A DNA stretch of 64,000 nt, taken from contig OW804094.1 in NCBI GenBank assembly GCA_942159475.1, positions 60,508,966 through 60,572,965 of the forward strand, read 5' to 3'. Shown here piece after piece: positions 1 through 9,642 of this stretch. Both the position numbers and the translations under genes were made by a program. Below the pieces are notes generated by a model that saw only the letters and a program-made list of their open reading frames with translations, did not search any database and was not told where the DNA came from. Every line of letters starts with the position of its first letter. The stretch's first letter is position 1. Source of the stretch: Sthenelais limicola (lineage: Eukaryota > Annelida > Polychaeta > Phyllodocida > Sigalionidae).

Positions 1-2
1 TC

Positions 3-790
3 TCCAAAACAATGGACTCAATTCTGAAACCAATCATGCGCAAAATACCAAGCTACATCAAGGACACAAGAGACTTTCTAACTAAGTTGGAAAAAGTTGG
101 ATACCTACATGAAGATGAGTTTCCGATCACCCAACCGCACAGAACTCCTGAAAAACAAAAAACCCAAATCTGATCCAATCATCCCATTGATCGTACAATA
201 CAACCCAGCCAACATACAAATCAACAGGATAGTACACCATGGAATACCAATAGTACGGAATACAATCAGACTAGAGAGGTTCAATGAGAACCGCATGATG
301 ATAGCTTATAGGAGATCACCGAATCTCAGAGACATCTTGACATGCTCAACTTTCCCCATGCCCAAAGGCTAAGAATGGCAGTAGGCCATGCATGCGTTTC
401 ACATGCACCACATGCCCCAATGTGATTACATCTAAATACTTTATCTCGAACTCAATGAAAGAAAGATTTAAAGTAACAGGTAACAATACTTGCGAAACAA
501 GATCGGTCGTCTATGCCATCTCATGCCTGGTGTGCAATATGCAGTAGATCGGGGAGACCGGCCGAACCCTTCATGAGCGAATACGAGATCATAGGTATGA
601 TATGCGCTCCAGGAGAAGAGAACTACCAGTTCCCCATCACTTTCTAGACCATGATGTCCAGGAAAAAGATCTGCTGGTCACAATACTAGATTCCTCTGCC
701 AACAATAAGAATACACGCCTCCAACTAGAAGAAGCGTCAATCAGGGTAGCCGCCACCATCACACCACAAGGCCTCGACCAAAAGTGGTGA
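3..790 (+). pseudogene. PLE reverse transcriptase tail plus GIY-YIG endonuclease, frameshifted
   Basis: From base 3 one frame reads a PLE-typical stretch (KIPSYIKDTRDFLTKLEKVG), then shifts frame near 100-170. From about 500 to 789 one frame encodes a GIY-YIG domain: VVYAISC, then a TAG stop where the Tyr of the second half-motif is expected, followed by IGETGRTLHERIRDHRY, with the likely catalytic Arg in that segment. The C-terminus ends LDQKW before TGA at 788-790, a usual PLE ending. Known role of the family: the RT copies element RNA and the nuclease nicks the target. At least two frameshifts and one stop make this copy dead. Confidence 0.75.
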
Positions 791-849
791 TGTAGTACAC
801 ACCGCTCGGGTCACATCGGGTCATCCTAGCAACCAATAACAATGCGTAG

Positions 850-857
850 TATAAATA
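850..857 (+). promoter_or_regulatory. Candidate TATA box (TATAAATA)
   Basis: TATAAATA followed by a GC-rich GGGCGCGACC lies 60 bp after the PLE endonuclease stop and about 130 bp before the ATG of the zinc-finger ORF. The spacing fits a promoter for that ORF or for the next unit of a tandem PLE. It is a motif match only. Confidence 0.35.
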
Positions 858-988
858 GGGCGCGACCTCGCTGACTCCGCCCATTCCACCGCTAACCGCC
901 AACCAGCGCTGTTCAAATTGTAAACAACACTGCCACGAGGTTCTCCTCCGCATCAACACCGGGACTTTGACACTTTCATCCCATCATC

Positions 989-1547
989 ATGAGCGGCCTA
1001 ATACGCTGTGACATCTGTCGGGGATGGTTCAACAACCAGAAATCCATTCTCGTTCACCTTAATAAGAAACACCTCGACTTTGACGGCAATATGCAAGGTA
1101 GGTTTCCTTGTGTAATCTGTGACCGAACCTTCGCCGGTAATTACAACTTAAAGAGATACCAAAACTTGGCGCATGAGCTAACAACGCCGACTCCGGCCAA
1201 AATAGCAGTAAAGAAACCAACTAAGAAACCATCTAAATTTAGCAGTGTCTTTTATGATTTAGAAAAACGGGAAAAATTCGGCCCACATGGTGTCAAATTC
1301 CACATTGTTTACAAAAGCCCTCCCTTTTGCAGGACCAAAAAACGCGCATCAGGAAGCGAGCGACCACCCAAAGCTGACACCACCAATCCAGTCACCGCCA
1401 ACACCCCAGGTTATCACCAAACTAGAAAAGAGGGTCCTGAGCTTGATGGAATCTCCACCGAGCCCCATCTCTCCAGTTAGGACACCAGATAGGTTAACAG
1501 TACTCACTGCTAAACTCACTGCAAAACCACAAGCTGTCAAACGTTAG
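989..1547 (+). CDS. Two-finger C2H2 zinc-finger ORF, frameshifted near its end
   Basis: The ATG at 989 opens 163 residues. Two C2H2 fingers are visible: CDICRGWFNNQKSILVHLNKKH (Cys at about residues 8 and 11, His at about 24 and 29) and CVICDRTFAGNYNLKRYQNLAH. A basic, Pro/Lys-rich linker follows. The frame ends at 1480, but an overlapping frame (about 1410-1547) continues as a coil-like segment (TKLEKRVLSLMES), suggesting a one-base shift. It lies between a PLE endonuclease and a hammerhead-like motif on the same strand. It could be a PLE accessory nucleic-acid-binding ORF or an unrelated fragment. No host gene was recognised. Confidence 0.5.
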
Positions 1548-1637
1548 TTGCTAACTATTCCTGAACCTAGCTAAGATCCTACTGTTTGGAAGAGGACATT
1601 AAATGAACATCCTCTGAACCGCATCATCAAAAACAGG

Positions 1638-2096
1638 ATGAATAAATCCAAGAACAATACTCCCGCAGAATTGAAACCTATAATAACATCTCCAACCCTC
1701 AAATCACCACCATCCGATAGTATCTCTGATTTAATTGATATCGACCTTAACATGACTGACGACTCATCCACGGATGAGGATCCAATCAGAAATGTCATGA
1801 ACCGCTGTAAATCCCCAGAAGCAAAGAAGAGGCAAACTGTGACCACCCCAACCATTAGACCCAGTTCCCGTGCCAGCTGCAGCAGTAGTAACCAGAGTAG
1901 CTCCTCCTCCTCATCGAGTAGTAGCTCCTGTACCAGTTTGAAAATCCCTACAGCCCCTAACCTACCCGATATTATTAACTCTGCATCTAATAGCTCAACT
2001 AATCATACGACCAAAGAGAAAACAGAAGAATACGAGCCAAAGGGCATACACATGAATACATCAACCAAACCAGTGTATACTCCCACACCAAAGTAA
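1638..2096 (+). CDS. Low-complexity Ser-rich acidic ORF
   Basis: An ATG-initiated ORF of 152 residues. It has an acidic middle (ISDLIDIDLNMTDDSSTDED), a stretch of about a dozen serines near residue 90-100, and a Thr/Pro-rich end. No domain is recognised. It follows the zinc-finger ORF by about 90 bases on the same strand and may be its continuation in a decayed element, as a disordered linker. A chance ORF is possible. Confidence 0.3.
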   Translation: MNKSKNNTPAELKPIITSPTLKSPPSDSISDLIDIDLNMTDDSSTDEDPIRNVMNRCKSPEAKKRQTVTTPTIRPSSRASCSSSNQSSSSSSSSSSSCTSLKIPTAPNLPDIINSASNSSTNHTTKEKTEEYEPKGIHMNTSTKPVYTPTPK

Positions 2097-2365
2097 CATC
2101 TACCGAGACAGACACAGCTGCCCAAATAGGACAGAACCATCACCCACCCAAAACCGAAGGAGCGAGACCAAACCCCAGGATGGGGGAATGGACCAGTACG
2201 TGGGTGCAGCCATGTACCGGGCTATGGTGCAAAGAGGCTTTGCAAGCTCCCGCAGGAAATAATAACTGACAATACCATATAATATATGCACTGGAAATTT
2301 TTTACTCCATGACTCCAAAGTTGCTCATTTATTGATATAACCCCCCATGAAACCACAATTTAACC

Positions 2366-2408
2366 ACTCTCTGATGAAGCCACACCCCTCGGCGAAACGT
2401 GTCTGAGT
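2366..2408 (+). ncRNA. Hammerhead-ribozyme-like motif (PLE type)
   Basis: The core CTGATGA (2371-2377) is followed by an extra A, a 3-bp stem II (GCC at 2379-2381 with GGC at 2391-2393), GAAA (2394-2397), a minimal stem III (AC at 2397-2398 with GT at 2401-2402) and the cleavage triplet GTC (2401-2403). Stem I pairs ACTC (2366-2369) with GAGT (2405-2408) across one T-T mismatch. PLE terminal repeats are known to carry minimal hammerheads. The extra A before stem II makes activity uncertain. Confidence 0.55.
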
Positions 2409-2430
2409 CGCCAAAACAATAAATATGCTA

Positions 2431-2660
2431 CAATGAATTTTCTGTCAGGTGTTTTTTAATTGAGTTGATCCAATTTTTCATCTCTAATATATTTATTTGT
2501 TCCGTAAATTGACATAAAGGAGATGTCTTTCTAGAATTTTATCCAGGTTTTCTAGGGTGTGGACATAGCAGTGACATTTTAATTATCAGGAATAGTAGTA
2601 CATGGAATTGGGAATTTGCAGCACGATTTAGAAATTTTATTATCTCTGCCTCTTATCAAT
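2431..2660. other. AT-rich spacer, no gene seen
   Basis: No coding frame, RNA or clear repeat is seen between the PLE end and the next foldback element. Confidence 0.5.
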
Positions 2661-2996
2661 TTAAGATTAGTCGAGGAATTAACTTACCTTACGAAGATTA
2701 ATCATGACTGTAGGAGGATGGCGACTAGAGATGGGGAGTAGATGGGTAGACATGCGCGGCTCAATCAGGCTTTAAAGCAAGTAGTCAGGGATCAGAAGCA
2801 GTGGAGGATGACGAAGATTACCTAGTTAAACTGTTGTAACTGACGTAGTTAGAGATAAGCTATTCCATGTCACAATGGACAGGAAAGAAGAGCCCAGGGT
2901 GGTGAGCGTGGGCAGCTGCTCCCCATCTCTAGTCGTCATCCTCCTACAGTCATGATTAATCTTTGTAAGGTTAGTTAATTCCTTGATTAATCTTAA
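2661..2996. mobile_element. Foldback MITE, about 336 bp
   Basis: The left arm (2661-2738, beginning TTAAGATTAGTCGAGGAATT) is the near-perfect reverse complement of the right arm (2919-2996, ending CTTGATTAATCTTAA). The arms are about 78 bp and differ by only a few substitutions. The roughly 180-bp loop has no ORF. This is the form of a non-autonomous foldback element; no target duplication could be fixed. Confidence 0.8.
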
Positions 2997-4845
2997 ACTG
3001 TAAGTCGTCTGCCTTCCTATAGATGGCAGAGCAGATCGGGCTTTTAAAGTAAGCTACTGATCCCTGACGTGAATGTCCTAATTCTAGTCCAGTCGATTTG
3101 TGCAAAATAAAGGACTAATTGTGCACTTTTTCATAAAAGCATAAAATTTGGCATAATGGTACTTTTTGATGTGCTGATCAGTTTTAGCTATAGACCCAAT
3201 CTGGAATTTTGTTGCTTTGTAGTCATGGTTGCTATGGAAACATTCTAATAAGGAATTTGGCTTTTATAGTTACATCAGCCCCATATTTTGCAGGGGTAAT
3301 ATGTTTTGAAGATTGATTCCTATACAGGATTTTATCCTCTTTCATTTGGACTGGGTCCAACATCTTGGAAATGTGGGACTTGGTCACCATGGCAACCAAA
3401 TCGAAAAATGGAATGTTTTGGGTACAAAATAACAAATATTCTGTTTTTCTTATCATGTTGCATATCAAAACAAAGCATTCTTAAAGATCAATTGAACTAT
3501 GCTCATGAATTTATTCTAAGAATGTTCTGGTAACCATGGCAACCAAATACCCTCTGAAAAATGAGCCAATATGGGCCAGATTTTTTTCTTTAATTTTGCT
3601 TATAAATCATGGGTGCAACAATGATTAAATGTGATTAAATGTCATAGTTACTGAGGTATGACTCTACAAACATGGATTCAATATCATGTCTACTTGCCCA
3701 CTTGACCAATCGCGCCAATTCCGCCTTTTGTAGGCAAAAGCGTAGCTTCTTCTAAAACATTATGATTGGCGCCCCATACACCAATTCTAATGCCACTAAG
3801 TCACTTTTCTTTTCCGTTTTTTTCCCCGGGTTCGTCCGCCACCGCCCGCAAAAACACATACCTTTGAACTACCTACACCGATCAAGCCAGTTAGAATTAC
3901 TCAACAATACCACCAACGATCCGTCAAATGATTCGAACTGCCCGAAATGCATGGGAACGGTACATAAGGCTTCTCATAGAACTGACTGAGCGCTGGGACA
4001 GGGCTCTGGCCAATCACATATCGCTATGTCATCGCACCAGCAGCTTAAAAAGAGGAACTAGTCAATGACGTCATAACGTTGGAGTGAGGAAAGCCCTGCA
4101 AATCGCTACGAACGGGACAAATCAGTATCGGTACGAATATTTAACAAAATATATAATCTAATTGTCTGCGCCATCTTATGGTGATATACCATAAGAATGG
4201 CCGCAGACATGACCAGGCAAAACACTTGACAACCCTTCTTTCTGAGCAGCTACACGTTTAGTGACCGGGTCTCCCCGGCTAGTGATGGTGGCGGGACGGT
4301 GGGCAAAAATTGATGCTGTCATTGAACAAATAATAACGGTAACTATAAGTCATAAGCAACTAATTTATCACAGGAAAAACATATAGAACTGGCGGCTATA
4401 CTTCTCTGGACACTGCACAACCACCGCTTTTTTTAAAAAAAGCCGCCATCGGCTATTCTTTACCCCCTAATCAGTTGTACCCGTTATCACGGTTGGGCGC
4501 CTATATACCTAGAACGACATTTATAGCTTCTCTGCCCACCAAATACATGCTTATTGAGCTTATTCTCCGTGCTGACTCCTACCGTATATTAGTAAGCAAC
4601 GATATTAGCTAGTGATTACTGGAACAATATTGTCTAGAAAAGAAGATATAAGCCCATTTACCACCACCAAGTCATGAAATATGATTTGAATCGATCCCCA
4701 TTGCCGCATTTTAGTTCACGGAAAACCCACTGCAGTATGCCCAGCAGCACTAGTTGCGTAGTTACATAAACTGACACCAGCGGCGCTACCTACTGCATCC
4801 ACCATCCCAGTTAGACAGCTCAAAGCAAACGTCTGCAGACGAAAA
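2997..4845. other. Non-coding stretch, no supported gene
   Basis: AT-rich sequence with short ORFs that show no domains. Around 3230-3560 it repeatedly carries CCATGGCAACCA-type words and an AATGGAATGTTTTGG block (about 3410) also found in the tandem repeats at 12.2-13.8 kb, so part of it is an old copy of that dispersed repeat. A 75-codon ORF at 3762-3989 has no recognisable features. Confidence 0.5.
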
Positions 4846-4875
4846 CGCCGAAGCCTTGTCTTCAAGGCTTCGGCG
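4846..4875. repeat. Perfect 13-bp hairpin
   Basis: CGCCGAAGCCTTG (4846-4858) and its exact reverse complement (4863-4875) are separated by the 4-base loop TCTT. A G-rich run follows at 4898-4922. It could be a MITE end or a structured RNA element. Confidence 0.7.
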
Positions 4876-4897
4876 AGTCTCCCGGGACGGGTGGTGA

Positions 4898-4922
4898 TGG
4901 CGGGGGGCGGGGGGCGGGCGGG
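4898..4922 (+). repeat. G-rich run, potential G-quadruplex
   Basis: Four or more runs of 3-6 G separated by single C (GGCGGGGGGCGGGG and on) satisfy the usual quadruplex pattern on the plus strand. The function is unknown. Confidence 0.5.
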
Positions 4923-5396
4923 GTGGACGGTGGGCATATTCACAAGCATTGAAAATGAGAAAAAGATTCCATACTTTAATACAAGTACATAGCCTAAGAC
5001 ACCACAACCAAATTAATCTCGCGGTAATACTCTGGACCAACACCTCCAGCAGCGTGAAGACGTCCTTTTAAAACCCACCCACCTCCCCTGAAGACTCAAT
5101 CTAAATAAATACAAGTATACACTAAGTATACTCAACTATAGCCCTGGGTAGAGTGTGGCCATGGGCCAAGACAAGACCGCTATGAACTGTGTGTGACCAC
5201 TACTTCAGACTCTTTTAAAAATTAAATCTACATATATACCTGATATACCTTCGCAAATGAAGTCAAAACATATATAACAAAGGAGTGTCTGTGTTGTTTA
5301 ATGTCTACATTGATTTTGGGTGTTCGAAGCTAACATCATGACGGCCGTCATCTTGGGGCGTTATGACGTCTGCGGCGCTAGTGTGACTAAAAATAG

Positions 5397-5500
5397 CCGG
5401 GGCCCTACGGACCGATCCTGCGGGGCCCTAGGATCCGACGCTCGGGCCCTAGCGTCCGAGCCGGGGCCCCGGCGTCCTGGGGCCCTAGCGTCCTACCTTT
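5397..5500. repeat. GC-rich GGGCCCTA tandem/palindromic island
   Basis: The word GGGCCCTA or a close variant recurs about five times within roughly 100 bases, mixed with palindromic pieces such as GACGCT...AGCGTC. It is an abrupt GC-rich block in AT-rich surroundings and shows no coding signal. Confidence 0.6.
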
Positions 5501-6715
5501 GTTGTATCCTACGACTAGGTCGAGGGATTTTTTATTCGAATTATTTCTTACTTTATAATTAATTTATTGGGTGAAACGTGTAGGCCAATGTGAACAGGGG
5601 CTGGTGGGGAAGGAGGAAGGATTGAACAGGGGATGTCTAGGCTAGGCTAGCCCAGGCCCCCAGACCCTAACCTACGGAGGTGCACAACCATACGAACAGT
5701 GGTGTTAACTGAGCCACTTCTGGCCGAGTAGAGATATGATAGAAAAACGCTTTAACCACAGATATATAATGTTCCCAATGGAATTATATATGTTGACAAA
5801 TGTGCAGAGCAAAAAATAATACCTGATTGCGGATTAGTTTTAATAAATGAGAACATCTTCGGTAGTGCTGAATCTGGCCCCAGTTGGCGGGACTTTCAAA
5901 ACAACAGTGCAAGGTGTTGTGGGTACCGGAAGTACCGTACACAAAAATGTTCCAAAATAAAGGGGATATTTTGCAAATCTATGAAAATGGAAGTTTATGT
6001 TGCTATGAAATTAAAAAGAGCAACACTAAAAGGAGAGAACACTAAAAAAATGGTGTTTTGGCCTTTTAAATTTAAATCTCAACCCCTAAAATTTAGTGTT
6101 TTAGGAGCTTACACTTACAGGTGGCGCTACACTCATGCAAAATATTGCCGCCATTTGTCGAGGCCTACAGAGCCTACCGTCTCGTGAAAATGAGTGTGGA
6201 ATGTAATAAGATACATATATTATCATCTCACAAATCATTTTGGTGCTTTATTTATTATAAAAATAAGTAGAGGCCCAAGTATTTCACCTGAAATTGTCAC
6301 AATTCTAAAGTTTTCAGTAGGGGCTTCGATTCTATTATAGAAAAACATTACGTTGCTCTCTGACTGTGTGTAGCGACCAGCAAAATAGAGCGGAGCCAGT
6401 CAGAATTTCTCGGGCTAGGCTAGGCCTACCCGATGATAAACGGGGGCAGCTAGTTAAATATAATTGACACCTTTGCCGAGTTTTACTCGAGTCTCAGCAC
6501 ACCCATAACACAATTTTTCCAAGCTCAAGGCAAGGCCGAAACAGTTATATTTGACCATAGGATTTTCGTTTATACTTCGGAGTGTGGCAGTGCTTCTTAT
6601 GGTAAAGTTAAAAGTGTAGTTGCACTGACAATATTTATCAGATCCAAGTTTGTTTGTACCGTATTTTGAAAATACATGGCACGACAGAAAGAGTTGGGCG
6701 ATAATGGGGACCCAC
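5501..6715. other. Non-coding; includes the start of PITHD1 intron 1 on the minus strand
   Basis: No further PITHD1 exon (expected next motif around DADEELLFNIPF) was found on the minus strand down to base 1, so the intron extends through here and the other exons lie outside the window. Short ORFs here show no domain. Confidence 0.5.
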
Positions 6716-6916
6716 CTTTTCAGTATCCAATCTCTGGTCCCATGCTTTGAAGACATCTTTCCCCGACCCATCAGATACCTCATTTAAACATTGAACTTGA
6801 TCTTTGTTTATCTTCAGGTACAAGCTAAATTCATTCCCACGCTGTGCACCCTCTAAATCATCGTGACTATGAGAGTGACCTCCTCCACAACCATGACTGT
6901 GTCCGTGGCCGGCCAT
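6716..6916 (-). CDS. PITHD1: PITH domain-containing protein 1, exon 1
   Basis: The ATG at 6916-6914 opens 67 codons. They encode the His/Gly-rich start (MAGHGHSHGCGGG) and the beginning of the PITH (TXNL1 C-terminal-like) domain, with YLKINKDQVQCLNE and the FKAWDQR segment. These match the N-terminus of metazoan PITHD1 in order and spacing. The exon ends after DTEK in phase 0 at a GTGGGT splice donor (6715 downward). The full protein is about 210 residues, so this is roughly a third of it. PITH domains in related proteins bind the proteasome; PITHD1 itself is less well defined. The exon is intact. It is the only confident host gene in the window. Confidence 0.88.
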
Positions 6917-7060
6917 TACGACAACTAGAACCTACCTAGAGCCGAATTGAGGCAGCTGGGTGACATAGATAAGGTTCCCGCCACCTACTAGTTCTATACC
7001 GAAGTTGTGTGTTACCCTATGGGCGCCGCCATATTGTGCGCGAAAACGATGCGCAGTGGA
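6917..7060 (-). promoter_or_regulatory. Probable PITHD1 promoter / 5' UTR
   Basis: The region immediately upstream of the PITHD1 ATG. It contains a GGCGCCGCCATATTG block (7020-7034) resembling a YY1-type site. No TATA box is visible. The assignment rests on position. Confidence 0.35.
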
Positions 7061-7592
7061 CTAGGGGGACAACTTGACACTTATAAACAATGGCTATGCA
7101 TAGCTAAGGTGTCGGCGGACTTTAATTATCATGCTCTTATTGTTTTATACTGCTACGACCTTCGGTTTTCATCCTTCTTAGAGGTTTGGCAAGTATCCAA
7201 GAGCCTGCCCTGGCGATTTGGCATGTAAAATCGTAGAGGGCAACCTTTTTATTACCTGTAACACCCTCAGTCAAACTTGAAAGTAACACTCAACTTCAAG
7301 CCATAGTCTAGTACCACGGAGGGTTGTGCGACTGGTGGGTGTAAGGCTAACGTTATATAGTGTGTGAATGCAAATGCCTCAGACACTTCATTTTTGCTTA
7401 TTATTTTGTTAAAGTAACATTTGCGAACTCTTTGTAGCTGTATCCAAACATTAAGGTTTCATGAGGATTTCCTTCAATCATCGTCAAATGACACGTCTGG
7501 GCCTAAAGCCCGGTGGGGCAACCTATTTTTTATTTTTATTCCTTAAATTCCTTATTTCGACCACTGCTATACAAACTGCTGTTGTTATGCAC
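7061..7592. other. Non-coding stretch, no gene seen
   Basis: Short ORFs only, no domain. The last hundred bases may be the rest of a PLE terminal repeat that carries the hammerhead-like motif that follows. Confidence 0.4.
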
Positions 7593-7633
7593 ACCCCTGA
7601 TGAAGGCCCAAGATGGGCCGAAACGCGTAGGGT
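7593..7633 (+). ncRNA. Hammerhead-ribozyme-like motif (solo PLE terminal repeat?)
   Basis: The core CTGATGA (7597-7603) is followed by one extra A, a 5-bp stem II (GGCCC at 7605-7609 with GGGCC at 7615-7619), GAAA (7620-7623), a 2-bp stem III (AC with GT) and the cleavage triplet GTA (7627-7629). Stem I pairs ACCC (7593-7596) with GGGT (7630-7633). It shares layout, including the extra A, with the motif at 2366-2408. No RT is nearby, so it is probably a solo terminal repeat or a 5'-truncated copy. Confidence 0.6.
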
Positions 7634-7645
7634 TCAAGAGATAAA

Positions 7646-7832
7646 TACTGTAAACGTATTAATGTTCCCGCAGTATTTATTTTCGCACACCCCCCTTTGT
7701 GCGCGAAAGGTATAATATTGCATAAACAATGTGTGAAACTTCCTTGCTGCGCGAATTTAAACCCCGCGAAAAGGTGTCAAAGTACTTAGTGTGCGAAAAA
7801 TTATCTGCGCGAAAATAAATACGTTTACAGTA
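7646..7832. mobile_element. Small MITE, about 187 bp
   Basis: The terminal inverted repeats are TACTGTAAACGTATT (7646-7660) and its reverse complement within 7814-7832. The interior is rich in GCGCGAAAAT and GTGCGAAAA words and has no ORF. Flanking TA could be the target duplication. It lies 12 bp from the hammerhead-like motif. Confidence 0.7.
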
Positions 7833-8750
7833 AAGCATTTCAAAAACTGGATCGGGGTGATATTTAGTGGAGTTCCTACCTTCTACCATTTATTTATTTT
7901 CTCAACTTCAAGGATTTTAATTTCCTGCACAGACCCTGCAGTATAACCTATTATTCAACAGATTTATTATTAAGCAATATTGATGACATATATTGAATTG
8001 AATTGAAAAATACTTTATTTGTCTGAGATCATACAAAGTTTAGACAAATAGGTGATGCTTCTGAATAAAATCCCGGTCTTCCATGCAGCCGCCACCTCAT
8101 AATAGAAAGACATCTATACTGACAGAGAGACTGGCTAAAAGACAAATATTAACAGGGTATAATGCCAGTTAAAGTTAATCATGATTAAGCTTATAGCTAT
8201 GTCTATATGCCTGAAAGATTTCGTTTATGTAAAACAAATATTTCATGTACTTTTGAGTCTTTTCTTCATAAGTAACACTCAAAGCCACACTCTCGCAATG
8301 CTATAACATTAATGTGTCTATTGACTCATGTCCCCCAATGGCCGCGGGATGGCCGCGCACCGTAGTTCGTTTAGCGCCGATGGCGCCGCCACCAGTAACA
8401 CAGGACTTCCCTATATGGCTAGCTATGGCTCACATCAGCATGGATACTGTTTTACACTACTGTGAATCTGAAACCTTCATTCATAAAGGTGTTTCATGTG
8501 ATTACAGCATGGATGCGGCTGCAAAATGTGCTGGCCTAAATTGGCCCGCGTGTCCCACGGGGAGAGTCTCATGGAGAGAAACAATGTAGGGCCTAGGCTA
8601 CTAGGCCCTAGTTTTGCTGATGCTGACCTTACTAATACTAGTAGTAGCTATAGCCTATACATAGATAGTCTGCCGATCTCTACACAGTACTGCTGTAGCG
8701 ATATAGCACTTGGTTTGGTCAGCCTGCGCCTGACTAGCCTATACATAGAG
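7833..8750. other. Non-coding stretch, no gene seen
   Basis: Open frames at 8314-8589 and onward have no domain and no splice pattern that could be supported. Confidence 0.45.
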
Positions 8751-8790
8751 AGAATGGGACGAGCCGGCAATAATCGAAAATTTATAGGAC
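8751..8790 (+). repeat. Left end of a palindromic element split by LINE1
   Basis: The bases from 8751 (AGAATGGGACGAGCCGGCAA and on to 8790) match the left arm of the complete palindromic element at 21751-21789. The matching right arm lies at about 20919-21010, beyond LINE1, so the two parts appear to be one older element into which LINE1 inserted. Confidence 0.5.
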
Positions 8791-8962
8791 CAGAAATTTT
8801 ACCCGCAAGTATTTTTGGTTGGTGTTACTTACTGATTTTGTCTGTTTTTGAGTGTTGGGCTTTTAGATTGTTTTTATATTTAAAGATAAAGGATTGTCCC
8901 ATCCACCCACCCTATCTCTACCCCTCCTACCTACAATATCCATTTGATTTAGTATCAAATAA

Positions 8963-9000
8963 TGTAGCCTACACAACACCAACGTGTTGGGTAGGCTACA
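8963..9000. repeat. Near-perfect 38-bp palindrome
   Basis: TGTAGCCTAC at 8963-8972 pairs with GTAGGCTACA at 8991-9000, and CAACAC pairs with GTGTTG inside. No gene is associated. It could be a cruciform or recombination footprint. Confidence 0.65.
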
Positions 9001-9137
9001 CCACCCACCCTATTAATAGCCTACATGTTGTCAACAATTTAAGCCTTCCATTTCGAATATATCCCATTTGCCGGTTACGTTTATTAGCGTGAACGTGACT
9101 TCCGGGGACGTTATGGAACCGGTACGGAACGGAATAA

Positions 9138-9150
9138 GGGATCGGAATGG
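9138..9150 (+). repeat. 5' target site duplication of LINE1
   Basis: GGGATCGGAATGG is repeated exactly at 20621-20633, directly after the LINE poly(A). It marks the 5' end of the element at 9151. Confidence 0.85.
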
Positions 9151-9380
9151 GGAGCTTCCGGTTCCGGTTAAATCTAGAGAAGGTGTCAAGCACATGCTCG
9201 GATAGATTTTGACTTGGTGAAAGAAATATATAGTGAAGACAAGTGCCTAAAGTTGCAAGAAGCTGACTGAAGGTACCAGGAAAGTGCAGCGAAAATCTGA
9301 GAGAGGATTTTTCCAAGACGAGTGAGTAATAGACATTTCCGTGTCGTCCTCGTGGGACTGGCGGGAGTACATTCAAGCTA

Positions 9381-9393
9381 GCCGCCATTTTGG
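9381..9393 (+). promoter_or_regulatory. YY1-like site in the LINE1 5' UTR
   Basis: GCCGCCATTTTGG matches the YY1 consensus core. It lies about 230 bp into the element; a related site occurs at 63883-63896. In mammalian L1 a YY1 site directs transcription starts. A similar role here is inference. Confidence 0.4.
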
Positions 9394-9642
9394 ACGCGCT
9401 GAGTGTGCATTTGGTTCAAGAAATCATCCTGAGGAGATTTAAAACATCCAGAGAGGATAGCTACAAATCAGGAAAGACTGTCTGTTGAATTTCCATAAGA
9501 GCCTGATTAGTGAAGAGAAAAGACTCTAAAATCCACCTGGATCTGTGTTTGAGACTTTTGCCATATTGAATCAGCCCCAAGCAAGGTGGAAGCGTGTATC
9601 GCCATTGACCATCAGCGTTGACCCAGAAAAGTGGTGAACGGA

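Larger units (their letters stand above)
1..2430 (+). mobile_element. Decayed Penelope-like retroelement (PLE), 5' part outside the window
   Basis: The window opens inside a PLE. In order it holds the end of the reverse transcriptase region, a GIY-YIG endonuclease domain ending at 789, a TATA-bearing stretch, a C2H2 zinc-finger ORF, a Ser-rich ORF and a hammerhead-like motif at 2366-2408. PLEs are known to couple RT with GIY-YIG and to carry hammerhead ribozymes in their terminal repeats. That the two downstream ORFs belong to the same element is inference from order and strand. The right boundary near 2430 is approximate. Confidence 0.7.

Noticed and set aside
6454..6783. 109-codon minus ORF overlapping PITHD1 exon 1
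   Set aside because: Different frame from PITHD1 and runs into the intron; the donor GTGGGT explains the end of coding.
8526..9092. 188-codon plus ORF before LINE1
   Set aside because: No domain, contains the 8963-9000 palindrome and palindromic element arm; probably chance.
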